DNA of 64,000 nucleotides from Rhizobiales bacterium CCH3-A5 (GTDB lineage Bacteria; Pseudomonadota; Alphaproteobacteria; Rhizobiales; Beijerinckiaceae): contig LSIB01000154.1 in the NCBI GenBank assembly GCA_001556025.1, positions 1 through 64,000 of the forward strand. Reading direction: 5' to 3'. The notes under the pieces are model-generated. The model was not told the DNA's origin, ran no database searches, and saw nothing but the letters and a program-made list of their open reading frames with translations. Position numbers and translations under genes: made by a program. Positions 20,011 to 30,974 of this stretch are shown one piece after another; position 1 is the stretch's first letter; the number at the start of each line of letters is the position of its first letter.

Positions 20011-20095
20011 GTCATGCTCGGCCCTGTGCCGAGCAACCACGACTTGAACGTTGAAAAGAAAGACGTGGATGGTCGGGACAAGCCCGACCATGACG
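20011..20095. repeat. REP-like repeat, family B, inside the suf operon
   Basis: Two hairpins make up the element: GCTCGGC/GCCGAGC with loop cctgt at the left, and GGTCGGG/CCCGACC with loop acaag at the right, about 30 bases apart. The same arrangement occurs at 23847-23937, and a right half alone at 55954-55987. This copy fills the gap between sufB and sufC, so it is transcribed in the operon. Confidence 0.88.
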
Positions 20096-20100
20096 AAGGC

Positions 20101-21570
<1,470 letters not shown>

Positions 21571-21625
21571 CACTCACTCTCCTGTCGCGGGTTCAAGGCC
21601 CGCCGGTCTGGTATCACCGAAAGGC

Positions 21626-22864
21626 TCAGGCGGCTGCCCGAACCTCCCGACCTTTGGTCGCGGCCAGCGCTTGCGCGTAGGCTGCGAGAAACAGGTCGAT
21701 GTCTGCCCCGGAAGTGGTCCAGCCGAGGCTCGCCCGCAAGGCCCCTGCGCTCATGGCAGGGTCGACGCCCATGGCGGCCAGAACATGCGAACGCCTGACC
21801 TTGCCCGACGAGCAGGCCGAGCCGGAGGACAGGGCGATCCCTGCGAGATCGAGCTTGATCAGCATGGTCTCGGCCGCGACGCCCGGCGTCGAGAACGCAC
21901 TCGTATTGGGAAGGCGCGACGCGGCGCGGCCGAAGATCGCGGTATCGGGCGCGAGCGCCAGCAAGCCGGCTTCCAGCGCGTCGCGCAGACCAGCCAGCCG
22001 TGTCGCCTCTCCGGCCAGCGCTTCGCCCGCCAGTTCGGCCACGACGCCAAAGCCGACGATTCCCGGCACATTCTCGGTGCCCGCCCGCCAGCCGCGCTCC
22101 TGCCCGCCGCCGCGCATGGGCTTGTCGGCGAGTTCCAACGCGCCGGTTCGGAACACGATCGCGCCGACGCCCTTCGGCCCGCCGAGCTTGTGGGCCGACA
22201 GCGTCAGAACATCCACGCCCAAATCATTGATATCGATCGCGATCTTGCCGGCGGCCTGAACCGCGTCGCTGTGAATCAGCGCTCCATACCGCTTCGCCAG
22301 CGCCGCCGCCTCGGCGACAGGCTGGATCACGCCTGTCTCGTTGTTGGCGAGATGCAGCGAGACCAGCGCTCGCGCATCCGGCTGTTCGGCCGTGAGCCGC
22401 GCAAGCCGCGCCTCGAGCCAGCCTAGATCGGCGACGCCGTCGCCATCGACCGGGATGGCCTCGACCGCGCCCGCCGGAAACCGATGTCCGTCGATCACGC
22501 ACGAGTGCTCGGTTGCGCCGCGCAGCAGCAGCGTCGCAGGCGTCCTGACGCAGTCGCGCCCGCCGCTGCAATCCATCAGGCCGGGCGCGAGCACGGTCGC
22601 ATTTGCCTCGGTGCCGCCGCTGGTGAAGACGACGTTGCTCGCCTTGGCCCAGACAAGAGCCGCGACCTGCTCACGCGCCCGCTCGACAGCGGCGCGGGCC
22701 GCCCTGCCCTCGCCATGCACCGAGGATGGATTGCCCGGCAGCAGCAGCGCACGCGCCATCGCGTCGGCCACTGCCGGCCTGACCGGCGTGGTCGCGTTGT
22801 GGTCGAGATAAGCGCGGGCAGACCCGGTCACGCTTGCATCAAACTCCGTTGCGAATGGCGGCAT
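21626..22864 (-). CDS. Cysteine desulfurase, NifS/IscS type, first gene of the suf operon
   Basis: A 412-residue PLP-dependent class V aminotransferase. YLDHNATTPVRP starts the conserved part; GGTEANATVLA, HSDAVQAAGK, the PLP lysine in SAHKLGGPKGVG and the active-site cysteine in SSGSACSSGKV identify a group I (IscS/NifS-like) desulfurase, distinct from SufS in the same operon. The ATG at 22864 has no clear Shine-Dalgarno; a GTG at 22831 preceded by CGGAG is an alternative start and lies closer to conservation. It stands 55 bases before sufB. The candidate Irr box lies about 140 bases upstream. Confidence 0.9.
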   Translation of the reverse strand: MPPFATEFDASVTGSARAYLDHNATTPVRPAVADAMARALLLPGNPSSVHGEGRAARAAVERAREQVAALVWAKASNVVFTSGGTEANATVLAPGLMDCSGGRDCVRTPATLLLRGATEHSCVIDGHRFPAGAVEAIPVDGDGVADLGWLEARLARLTAEQPDARALVSLHLANNETGVIQPVAEAAALAKRYGALIHSDAVQAAGKIAIDINDLGVDVLTLSAHKLGGPKGVGAIVFRTGALELADKPMRGGGQERGWRAGTENVPGIVGFGVVAELAGEALAGEATRLAGLRDALEAGLLALAPDTAIFGRAASRLPNTSAFSTPGVAAETMLIKLDLAGIALSSGSACSSGKVRRSHVLAAMGVDPAMSAGALRASLGWTTSGADIDLFLAAYAQALAATKGREVRAAA

Positions 22865-23002
22865 CGGGGCCCGGCAGTACGAAAGGCTTGAATTCGCACC
22901 CCCGCGCCGTGCTATAGCCGCGCGTCCTGACCAGCCCGAGGCGGGAGCAACGGGCAGGGGCGACCAGCGCCACTCCGCATGTTCCCGTCCTGTTCACGGC
23001 TG

Positions 23003-23017
23003 TTAGAACCATTCTAA
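23003..23017. promoter_or_regulatory. Candidate Irr box (iron control element)
   Basis: TTAGAA-CCA-TTCTAA, a perfect inverted repeat with a 3-base spacer, matches the core of the Irr-binding motif described in Rhizobiales. It lies in the divergent region between the suf operon and the hydrolase gene, AT-rich within GC-rich DNA. Irr-type control of suf genes by iron is known in this order; assignment here rests on the sequence match only. Confidence 0.65.
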
Positions 23018-23138
23018 GCGCTCTGATGTAGGGCGCGAGCGGCCGGCCCGTCAAGGGCGACGCCGCTTTTTGGCGGCTTGGCGCCGCCGGAAAGCAGCGG
23101 CGCGTCCGGGCTTGCCCAACAAAAGGCTTGAGACGACC

Positions 23139-23816
23139 ATGCCAGAGGTGATTTTCAACGGCCCCGCAGGCCGGATCGAAGGCCGCTATCAGCCCGCCAA
23201 GAAGCGCGGCGCGCCGCTCGCGATCATCCTGCATCCGCACCCGCAATTCGGCGGGACCATGAACAACCAGATCGTCTACAACCTGTTCTACACCTTCGTG
23301 AACCGGGGCTTTTCGGCGCTGCGCTTCAACTTTCGCGGCGTCGGCCGCAGCCAGGGCCATTTCGACCATGGCGCCGGCGAACTCTCCGACGCAGCCGCCG
23401 CGCTGGACTGGATGCAGGCGCTCAATCCGGAAGCCAAGAGCTGCTGGATCACCGGCGTCTCCTTCGGGGCCTGGATCGGCATGCAGTTGCTGATGCGCCG
23501 CCCAGAGATCGAGGGCTTCCTCTCGATCGCCGCCATGGCCAACCGCTACGACTTCTCCTTCCTCGCGCCCTGCCCCTCTTCGGGGCTTTTCGTGCATGGC
23601 TCCGAAGACCGGGTCGCGCCGGTCAAGGAAGTGATGGCGGTGATCGAGAAGGTGAAGACCCAGAAGGGCATCCTGATCGAGCACGCCGTGGTCGAGGGCG
23701 CGAACCATTTCTTCGACGGCAAGGTCGATCAGCTCATGGAGCAGGTCGGCGTCTATCTCGACCGCAATGTCGGGCCGGAAATTCCGAAGGCGGAGCGCGA
23801 CGCCGAGGAGGAGTAG
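23139..23816 (+). CDS. Alpha/beta hydrolase
   Basis: A 225-residue small alpha/beta hydrolase of the type long annotated near suf genes. The oxyanion region ILHPHPQFGGTMNNQI, the strand-helix RFNFRGVGRSQG, the nucleophile elbow TGVSFGAWIG (Gly-x-Ser-x-Gly) and acid/histidine in HGSEDRVAPVKE and GANHFFDGK complete the triad. Substrate unknown. The frame is open upstream, but AAAAGG stands about 13 bases before the ATG at 23139, where conservation begins. It is divergent from the suf operon and shares the intergenic region that holds the Irr-type box. Confidence 0.88.
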   Translation: MPEVIFNGPAGRIEGRYQPAKKRGAPLAIILHPHPQFGGTMNNQIVYNLFYTFVNRGFSALRFNFRGVGRSQGHFDHGAGELSDAAAALDWMQALNPEAKSCWITGVSFGAWIGMQLLMRRPEIEGFLSIAAMANRYDFSFLAPCPSSGLFVHGSEDRVAPVKEVMAVIEKVKTQKGILIEHAVVEGANHFFDGKVDQLMEQVGVYLDRNVGPEIPKAERDAEEE

Positions 23817-23846
23817 GCGGCGCGCCTCACGATATAGACCACGACC

Positions 23847-23937
23847 GTCATGCTCGGCCTTGTGCCGAGCGTCCACGACGTCAAGCGCTGAATTTTCTGG
23901 CCGAGACGTGGATGGTCGGGACAAGCCCGACCATGCG
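23847..23937. repeat. REP-like repeat, family B (complete copy)
   Basis: Left hairpin GCTCGGC/GCCGAGC and right hairpin GGTCGGG/CCCGACC about 40 bases apart, the same layout as the copy inside the suf operon at 20011-20095. It lies between the hydrolase and tyrS. Confidence 0.88.
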
Positions 23938-23977
23938 GAAAGGGCCTCCAAGCTACTGAAAACCCCCGAGCTCGACC

Positions 23978-25222
23978 ATGACAACCTTCAAATCCGACCT
24001 GCTCCGCACGCTTTCGGAGCGCGGCTATGTGCATCAGATCTCCGATCCCGAGGGGCTGGATGCGGCTGCGCTGAGAGGGCCGATCACCGCCTATATCGGG
24101 TTCGACGCGACCGCCACCTCGCTGCATGCCGGCTCGCTGATCCAGATCATGATGCTGCACTGGATGCAGGCGACAGGCCACAAGCCGATCGCACTGATGG
24201 GCGGCGGCACCTCGATGGTGGGCGATCCGTCCTTCAAGGACGAAGCGCGCAAGCTGCTGACGGCCGAGGACATCGAGCGCAACCTGCAGGGCATCCGACG
24301 CGTCTTCGCCAACTACCTCGACTTCGATGGCGCGGCATCGATGATGAACAACGCCGACTGGCTGCTCAGCCTGAACTACCTCGAATTCCTGCGCGATGTC
24401 GGCCGCCACTTCTCGGTCAACCGGATGCTCTCCTTCGACAGCGTCAAGACGCGGCTGGAGCGCGAGCAGTCGCTCTCCTTCCTCGAATTCAACTACATGA
24501 TCCTGCAGGCCTACGACTTCGTCGAGCTCAACAAGCGCACCGGCTGCATCCTGCAGATGGGCGGCTCGGACCAATGGGGCAACATCGTCAACGGCATCGA
24601 TCTCGGCCACCGCATGGCAGACGTGCAGCTCTACGCCCTGACCTCACCGCTGCTGACGACGGCATCGGGCGGCAAGATGGGGAAGACCGCGTCCGGCGCG
24701 GTCTGGCTCAATGCCGACCTGATGAGCGCCTATGAGTTCTGGCAGTTCTGGCGCAACACCGAAGACGCCGATGTCGAGCGCTTCCTGAAGCTCTACACCA
24801 CCATGCCGCTGCCTGAGATCGCACGCCTCGCCGCGCTCGGCGGCGCCGAGATCAACGACGCCAAGAAGGTGCTGGCGACCGAAGTCACCGCCATGCTGCA
24901 CGGCCGCGAGGCCGCCGAGGCCGCCGCCGAAACAGCACGGAAAACCTTCGAGGATGGCGGGCTGGCGACCGATCTGCCGAGCGTCACCCTGCCGCGCGCC
25001 GAACTGACGGCCGGGCTCGGCGCGCTGACGGCTTTCGTGAAGGCGGGGCTCGTGCCCTCGACCGGCGAGGCGCGCCGGCAGGTCAAGGCCGGCGGCCTGC
25101 GGATCAACGATGTCGCGGTGACGGATGAACGAGCCAGCCTGTCGGAAGCCGACCTCACCGGCGAGGGCGTGATCAAGCTCTCCTTCGGCCGCAAGAAGCA
25201 TGTGCTGCTGCGGCCGGAATAG
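23978..25222 (+). CDS. tyrS: Tyrosyl-tRNA synthetase
   Basis: A 414-residue class I aminoacyl-tRNA synthetase. The HIGH-equivalent is in [10 protein letters not shown], the tyrosine-binding region includes YIGFDAT and QAYDFVELN, and [11 protein letters not shown] is diagnostic of TyrRS. The KMSKS loop reads KMGKT. The C-terminal S4-like domain ([20 protein letters not shown] then INDVAVTDE) binds the tRNA. Full length. No T-box leader is visible. It converges with the AsmA-like gene, leaving 2 bases between the stops. Confidence 0.97.
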   Translation: MTTFKSDLLRTLSERGYVHQISDPEGLDAAALRGPITAYIGFDATATSLHAGSLIQIMMLHWMQATGHKPIALMGGGTSMVGDPSFKDEARKLLTAEDIERNLQGIRRVFANYLDFDGAASMMNNADWLLSLNYLEFLRDVGRHFSVNRMLSFDSVKTRLEREQSLSFLEFNYMILQAYDFVELNKRTGCILQMGGSDQWGNIVNGIDLGHRMADVQLYALTSPLLTTASGGKMGKTASGAVWLNADLMSAYEFWQFWRNTEDADVERFLKLYTTMPLPEIARLAALGGAEINDAKKVLATEVTAMLHGREAAEAAAETARKTFEDGGLATDLPSVTLPRAELTAGLGALTAFVKAGLVPSTGEARRQVKAGGLRINDVAVTDERASLSEADLTGEGVIKLSFGRKKHVLLRPE

Positions 25223-25224
25223 GC

Positions 25225-28200
25225 TCAACGCGTCGGCGGAGCGGCCGGCACGGCCTCGCCGGGCTGGATCGGCCGCTTGTCGGGCGCGCCGCCGAGCGGA
25301 TCGACAAAGCGGCGCAGGATCCCGGGCGCGAGCGCCGAGAGTGGGTTGATCGTCATGGTCGGCGCGCTGGCCGCCCCCGAAATCCGGAAATTGACCGCGA
25401 ACAGCCCGCCATACTGACTGCCGCCGCCGAGCAGCGCGCCGACGACGGGCACCTGAGCGAAGGCGTTGTTGAAGGCGTAGCCCGGCACGAAGGTGCCGCC
25501 GATATCGACCCGGTCGCGGCCGTAATCGACATTGCCCTGCAGGGTGAAGCCGACCTGCTGGCCCCAGATCACCATGTCCGAGACGTCGAGCCGGCTCGCC
25601 GAGCGCGTGAACTCGGCCCGCAATTTGGTGAAGGCGACCTCGCTGACGTCGAGCCTCGGAACCGCCGCAGCGGCAGTCCCGGCCCGGTCGCCGGCGGGAG
25701 CCGCGCCTGCCTGTTCGCCCACGACGCGGCGCAGCGCGGGCTCGTCGCGCACCACGAAATTGCGGAACAGCAGCTCGCCGCTCTGACGCGTCTCGCCGGC
25801 GCCGAGATTGAGGTCCAACTCGCCGCCATAGGCGCGCCGATAGATATCGACGAAGCGCAGCAGCGCGCCGCCATTGCCGGTCTGGACCGTGATCGGGCTC
25901 AGCGTCTCGCCGACGCGGCCCTGCCGCGCCGTCACCTCGGCGCGTCCGAGCGCGCCCTGGAAGGAGAGCGAGCGGAGATCGCCGCCGCGCTTGGAGAGTT
26001 TCAGCACCCCATTGGTGATCTGCTCGCTGTTGAAGCCGGTCAGGATCGGCACGGCGAGGTCGATATCGAGATCGCCGCCCTTGTCGCCGGCCTTGGCCGC
26101 AGCCCTGTCGCCACGCGTTGCCGGCCCAGAGGCGGTCTGCAGATCGCGGATGAAGGGGCGCGTATCGGCGACGGCGCCGCGGATGACGAGCTTGGTAAGG
26201 TTGCCCTCCCGCCTGGCCTGAACCGTGAGATTGTCGCCGGGCGACAGCCTGAACTGGCTCAGCGCCGCGCTCTCGAAAGCGTTCTGCTTGTTGAGCTCGA
26301 TCTTGCCGCGGATCAGCGCGGGAGGCGCGTCGAGCACGAAATCGTCGAGATCGGGCCCGTCGGGATCGGCGACATAGTTGAAGCTCGCCTTGCCGGGCTT
26401 GCCCGCCGCCTTGCTGAGCCCGGGTATCGCGCCGTCGAGCGCGGCCTTGGACAGGTCGAGCTCGACGCGGGGCGGGGCGTCGGCGGCGCGGCCGAGCTGT
26501 TTGACGACCCTGACCTGGACGGGCCCGGTAATGCCGGCCTCCGGTCCAAGCCCGCGCTTCTGCCGGGCGGCGTTGTCGAGCGTCAGCAAGACCGTCGCCT
26601 CGCCCTGCCCTTTCGGATTCTGGCGCAGCTCGACCTGACCCCGGTCGCCGCCGATCCGCGCCTCGCCGCGCACGAGCAGGCCGGCGCGGTCGAACGTCAC
26701 CGCCAGATTGCCGCCTTCGAGTTTCTCCGTTCCCAAAAGCGTGTCGGAGGCGATGCTCGACAGCGCGCCGTTCGTCTGGACGACGACCTCGCCGGGTTTC
26801 GGATCATCGGCCATCGGCAGGGTTACGATGCTACGCAGATCGACGGTGCCGCGCAGCGCGGCCGGATCGACCGCGCCCGGCGAGAACTCCTTCAACGCCG
26901 GAAAGGCGAAGAGCACGGCCAGGGCGTCCATCTGCCCGGTCGTCCGGAAGGCGACGCGCGCCGGCGCACGCTCCATCCAGAGTTCGCCCATGCCGAAGCT
27001 GCCTTCGGTCAAAGCAAGCTGGCGTCCACCGCCGAGATCGGCCGTGGCTTTGGCGATGGCGAGTTGCACGGTGCGCCCCGTGGCCTTGCCAGAGATCGAC
27101 GCATCGACCAGCGGCGGCAGGCCGGGCGCGGGCTCGAAGCGCACCGTATTGGCGTCGACCGTCACGGTCAGCGCGCCATCGGGCATGCCGGCGCCCCGGA
27201 TCATCCTGGCATGGTCCTCGGCCGACAGGTCGAGATCGACCTGCACGGACGCGATCCTGCCGGAGACCAGCTTGCTCGACAGCGCCGTGTGCAGTTGCGG
27301 CGAGGTCCAGCGCGGCCACAAGGCGAGGACTGCACGGGCATCCGACTGAGTCGCCCTGATCGAGAGGCGCTGCGTCGGCGATTCGCCGATGCGCTGGATA
27401 TAGCCGGTCGCATCGACGCTCGCGGTCGGTCCACGGGCCGACACCTGGTCGATATGGACCTCGCCCGAGCGCGGATCGATCAGCAGGTTCGATGTCAGGC
27501 TGTCGAGCGGCACCGGAGCCTCGCCCGCCTGGCCCGGCAGCGCTCCAGCCATGGCGAGATTGAGCCTCCAGGCCCCCTTCTCCTCGCGCAGCACGCCGGT
27601 GCCGCTGAGCTGCGTCGCGCCGGCCTGCAACGCGCCCCGGCGCAGATGCAGCTCGTTCAAGTTCGCGCCGCTTTCGATCTCGACCGCACCCGCATCGACG
27701 CCGATCGGGTCGATCGGGCTGCCCGGAAAGCGGATCGTGCCGGGCAGGATCTCGAATTTGGCGGACATCGCCCGCGTCCCGTCCGGCTTCTGGGTGAGCG
27801 AAGCCCTCCCCTTGATCGGCAGGCCGTCGATCTCGACCGCGCTCGCGCCCATGGCCAGCGCCATCACCTCGGCCGGCTCGAAGCGCAGCAGTTCGAGGTC
27901 GGCGCGCTGCGTCCCGTCGGCCTCGGTCGAGAGGTCGATCGCCAGTTCCTTCCAGCGCGCGCCGGTGCGCCCCTTCAGAGTCAGCCTCGTGCGGCCGGCT
28001 TCCGCGCGCGCCAGACCGACATCGACATCCTCGAAGCCGGCCTTCTGCCGCCCCTGCGGATCGACCAGAACAAGCCGCGCGCCATGGATGCCAACGGTCT
28101 CCAGCGCGCCGAGCAACCCGTCATTCTGGGCGAGCGTCGAGACCGCGCCCATGATCCCGGTGAAAGCGTCCCAATGGCCGGCGTCGGGCAGCGTCACGGG

Positions 28201-28701
28201 AGCCGGCGTCTCGGCCGCGCCGGCGTCGGCGCTCATCACCAGCGCTCCGTCCTGGTTGACGCCGAGCCGGATATTGACGCCGCGCAGATCGACCGAGACC
28301 AGCCGGATGTCGCCGCGCAGCAGCGCCAGCGGCTCATAGCCCAGCACGGCCTCCGGCGCGCGGAAACTCGCCCCGCTTCGATGTCGAAAGGAGACTTGCC
28401 GGACCCTGAGCTGCGAGCGTCCGTCGATACGCCCGAGTTCGGCCGAGCCCGCCTCGACGGTCCAGTCGCGGCCAAGGCGCTCCTCGATCGCATCCGCGAT
28501 CCGACCCTCCAGCCCCGACAGTGGGATCAAGCCCGTCACCAGCAGCGTCACGGCCGCCCCGGCGAGCGTGACCGCGGCCACGACGACCGCGACGACGACA
28601 GTGACCAGTCCCGCCTTGGCGCGCTGCTTCACGACCTCGGCGACGCAAGCCTCCTCGGCTTGCGCTGTTGCCGGATTCTGGGGCGGTCTGACGTCTTGCA
28701 A
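25225..28701 (-). CDS. Large AsmA/YhdP-like membrane-anchored protein (DUF3971)
   Basis: A 1158-residue protein with a cytoplasmic N-terminus, one transmembrane helix (about residues 30-55, VTVVVAVVVAAVTLAGAAV) and a very long periplasmic part built of repeated beta-strand units. The start RIADAIEERLGRDWTVEAGSAEL and the C-terminal block with YGRDRVDIGGTFVPGYAFN and NFRISGAASAPTMTINPLSALAPG match the AsmA-like/DUF3971 family. Such proteins form bridge-like tubes that carry phospholipids between the two membranes; this role is known for YhdP/TamB relatives and inferred here. Single gene transcript apparently. Confidence 0.85.
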   Translation of the reverse strand: MQDVRPPQNPATAQAEEACVAEVVKQRAKAGLVTVVVAVVVAAVTLAGAAVTLLVTGLIPLSGLEGRIADAIEERLGRDWTVEAGSAELGRIDGRSQLRVRQVSFRHRSGASFRAPEAVLGYEPLALLRGDIRLVSVDLRGVNIRLGVNQDGALVMSADAGAAETPAPVTLPDAGHWDAFTGIMGAVSTLAQNDGLLGALETVGIHGARLVLVDPQGRQKAGFEDVDVGLARAEAGRTRLTLKGRTGARWKELAIDLSTEADGTQRADLELLRFEPAEVMALAMGASAVEIDGLPIKGRASLTQKPDGTRAMSAKFEILPGTIRFPGSPIDPIGVDAGAVEIESGANLNELHLRRGALQAGATQLSGTGVLREEKGAWRLNLAMAGALPGQAGEAPVPLDSLTSNLLIDPRSGEVHIDQVSARGPTASVDATGYIQRIGESPTQRLSIRATQSDARAVLALWPRWTSPQLHTALSSKLVSGRIASVQVDLDLSAEDHARMIRGAGMPDGALTVTVDANTVRFEPAPGLPPLVDASISGKATGRTVQLAIAKATADLGGGRQLALTEGSFGMGELWMERAPARVAFRTTGQMDALAVLFAFPALKEFSPGAVDPAALRGTVDLRSIVTLPMADDPKPGEVVVQTNGALSSIASDTLLGTEKLEGGNLAVTFDRAGLLVRGEARIGGDRGQVELRQNPKGQGEATVLLTLDNAARQKRGLGPEAGITGPVQVRVVKQLGRAADAPPRVELDLSKAALDGAIPGLSKAAGKPGKASFNYVADPDGPDLDDFVLDAPPALIRGKIELNKQNAFESAALSQFRLSPGDNLTVQARREGNLTKLVIRGAVADTRPFIRDLQTASGPATRGDRAAAKAGDKGGDLDIDLAVPILTGFNSEQITNGVLKLSKRGGDLRSLSFQGALGRAEVTARQGRVGETLSPITVQTGNGGALLRFVDIYRRAYGGELDLNLGAGETRQSGELLFRNFVVRDEPALRRVVGEQAGAAPAGDRAGTAAAAVPRLDVSEVAFTKLRAEFTRSASRLDVSDMVIWGQQVGFTLQGNVDYGRDRVDIGGTFVPGYAFNNAFAQVPVVGALLGGGSQYGGLFAVNFRISGAASAPTMTINPLSALAPGILRRFVDPLGGAPDKRPIQPGEAVPAAPPTR

Positions 28702-28989
28702 AATGGCTTGGTCCCAGATGGACGCATGCGCCCGTGGCGGAATTCATGTCCGGCGGCGACGCCATCGTCTCCGCCTCAGGCCGGGCAGCATCCCGAATCG
28801 ACGAGTGCCGTCGATTCGGCAATTGGGCCGAACACTCTCACGATGTCGCAGGCAACGTTGGACGAGAGCGCTCTGTTCCACCGAGCCTGACGCAAACCGG
28901 GGCTGGTCGCAACGCACCGGCGCGCCATATCGTTGCAATCGCGGCTGACGGCTGGATGCCGCGTCAAAGCGACGAAAGGAAGGCACATC

Positions 28990-29454
28990 ATGGCTTTGCA
29001 GGCAGGCGACATGGCTCCCGACTTCACACTCCCGCGAGATGGCGGGCAGACGCTGTCGCTGGCCGGGCTCAAGGGCCGCAAGGTCGTGCTCTACGCCTAT
29101 CCAAAGGACGACACGCCGGGCTGCACGCAGGAAGCGATCGCCTTCAACGGCCTGCGCAAGGAGTTCGCGGCCGCCGACACCGAGATCGTCGGGATTTCGC
29201 CCGACGCGGTGAAGAGCCATGACAAGTTCAGCAAGAAGCACGGGCTGGATTTCGCGCTCGCCGCAGATGAGACACAGGAGACGCTCAAGGCCTATGGCAT
29301 CTGGGTCGAGAAGAGCATGTACGGAAAGACTTATATGGGCGTGGAGCGGACCACCTTCCTGATCGATCGGGACGGCAAGATCGCCCGCGTGTGGCCGAAG
29401 GTGAAGGTCGCCGGCCATGCCGAGGATGTTCTCGCCGCCGCGCGGGAATTGTGA
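28990..29454 (+). CDS. bcp: Thioredoxin-dependent thiol peroxidase (Bcp/PrxQ)
   Basis: A 154-residue peroxiredoxin that reduces H2O2 and organic peroxides. Peroxidatic cysteine in DDTPGCTQEA with the family Arg in GVERTTFLIDRDG. The second cysteine five residues after the first, used as resolving thiol in Escherichia coli Bcp, is replaced by Ile/Ala (TQEAIAF), and no other cysteine is present, so this is a one-cysteine form that needs an external thiol. AAAGGAAGG lies before the ATG at 28990. The 288 bases upstream hold no supported gene. Confidence 0.94.
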   Translation: MALQAGDMAPDFTLPRDGGQTLSLAGLKGRKVVLYAYPKDDTPGCTQEAIAFNGLRKEFAAADTEIVGISPDAVKSHDKFSKKHGLDFALAADETQETLKAYGIWVEKSMYGKTYMGVERTTFLIDRDGKIARVWPKVKVAGHAEDVLAAAREL

Positions 29455-29548
29455 CGGACAAAAGGCCGGATGTTTCCCGGCATTTGCGAAGGGTTAACCC
29501 TAACAGTGTCTGATTGCGGGATCGGCAGCGTCACATCCGGTCCCGCGT

Positions 29549-30871
29549 ATGACTCAGATTGCCTCGTCAGGCCCCGCCCTTCCCGTCACGGGGCTCGCCA
29601 CCCATTCCTGCTACACGATACGCCGCTCGACCATGGTGGCGGGCCTCGCCTGGCTTGCCTTGACCACGGCCTGCAGCGGCGCGGCGGGATGGTACATCCT
29701 CAGCAAGGACGACCTCGCCGCAAGGCTCATCGCCCGCGAAACGGCGCGCCAATACGCTTATGAGGACCGGATCGCGGCGCTGCGCGCCGATGTCGACCGC
29801 CTCGCCAGCCGCGCGCTGCTCGACCAGGACGGCGTCGAGGCCCGCGTCGACGAACTCGCCACCCGCCAGGCCGAACTCGAATCGCGCCAGGCCCTGGTCA
29901 CAGCCCTGACCGAGACGCTCCAGGCCGGCGGCATCGCACCCGCCGCGCGGACGGTGCTGCGCGCAAGGCCGATCAAGCCGGAAGAGCCGATCCGCGCGTC
30001 CGGCGTCACCAGCTTCGCACCGATCCTGCCGAGCAACCTGTCGCCTGGAAAACCGATGCCTGCGCCCGACACTCCGGCGCTGCGCGGGGCCGAGGACAGC
30101 CGAACCGCACCCTGGCAGTCCGGGCAGGCCACCCCGGAGCCGCCGGCCAAGCGCGTCACCGCGGCGCTCTCGCGACTTGACGGCGCCCTTACGGAAACCG
30201 CCAACGCGCAGCTCGCAGCGCTGCGCGACATCGACGCCAGCCTCGCCGAATCGCAGAAGAAGCTGCGCGGCGCGCTCTCCGAGATCGGCCTCGATACCGA
30301 CAGGATGAGCGCCGGCCCGACTGCCGGAGGCGCAACCGGCGGACCGTTCGTTCCGTTCAAGGTCGATCCGACGACCGGCCCGTTCGAGGCGACGCTGCAT
30401 GCGGTTCAGCCGCGCGTCGCGGCCGTGTTCCGTCTGCGCGGGCTGGCCGAAACCCTGCCGCTGCGCCGCCCGATGGATGGCGAGGCCGATTTCAGCTCCA
30501 ATTACGGCTATCGCGTCGATCCCTTTACGCGAGGCCCGGCCATGCATACCGGCGTCGATTTCCGCGCCGAGCACGGTTCGGCCATTCGCGCGACAGGGCC
30601 GGGCAAGGTGATCACGGCCGAGTATTCAGGCGGCTACGGCAACATGGTCGAGATCGAGCACAGCAACGGCATCACCACGCGCTATGCCCATATGTCGGCG
30701 ATCCTCGCCTCGGTCGGCCAGAGCGTCACGGCGGGAACCGTGCTCGGCCGCGTCGGTTCGACAGGCCGCTCGACCGGCCCGCATCTCCACTACGAGACAC
30801 GCATCAACGACGAGCCGATGGACCCGACGCGGTTTCTGAAGGCCGGCGCGAAGCTGGCGGGAGCGAAATGA
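29549..30871 (+). CDS. M23-family (LytM) peptidoglycan endopeptidase
   Basis: A 440-residue membrane-anchored peptidase. A transmembrane helix at about residues 28-50 is followed by coiled-coil regions (residues 60-130 and 210-250), and a C-terminal LytM domain with zinc ligands in HTGVDFRAEHGS (His about 332, Asp about 336) and HLHYE (about 412). It acts in the periplasm either as a DD-endopeptidase or as an amidase activator of the EnvC/NlpD kind; both zinc-binding motifs are intact, favouring activity. The ATG at 29549 has a weak ribosome site. Confidence 0.92.
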   Translation: MTQIASSGPALPVTGLATHSCYTIRRSTMVAGLAWLALTTACSGAAGWYILSKDDLAARLIARETARQYAYEDRIAALRADVDRLASRALLDQDGVEARVDELATRQAELESRQALVTALTETLQAGGIAPAARTVLRARPIKPEEPIRASGVTSFAPILPSNLSPGKPMPAPDTPALRGAEDSRTAPWQSGQATPEPPAKRVTAALSRLDGALTETANAQLAALRDIDASLAESQKKLRGALSEIGLDTDRMSAGPTAGGATGGPFVPFKVDPTTGPFEATLHAVQPRVAAVFRLRGLAETLPLRRPMDGEADFSSNYGYRVDPFTRGPAMHTGVDFRAEHGSAIRATGPGKVITAEYSGGYGNMVEIEHSNGITTRYAHMSAILASVGQSVTAGTVLGRVGSTGRSTGPHLHYETRINDEPMDPTRFLKAGAKLAGAK

Positions 30872-30873
30872 CT

Positions 30874-30936
30874 TGACTTAAGTCAGAATAATTTTGGTTG
30901 TAATGCAACCCAGAGGCATCCTAACCTAGCGTTAGG
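30874..30936 (+). promoter_or_regulatory. Two palindromes at the boundary of the AT-rich gene
   Basis: TGACTTAAGTCA (30874-30885) is a perfect 12-base palindrome that begins 3 bases after the M23 peptidase stop. CCTAAC/GTTAGG (30920-30936, spacer ctagc) is a perfect 6-base stem. They occupy the 100-base gap before the AT-rich gene and may be operator or processing sites. Neither is followed by a T-run, so they are not typical terminators. Confidence 0.35.
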
Positions 30937-30974
30937 CTGGAGCGTGTCTCCGCCTTAGCGTGGAGGATGCCGCA

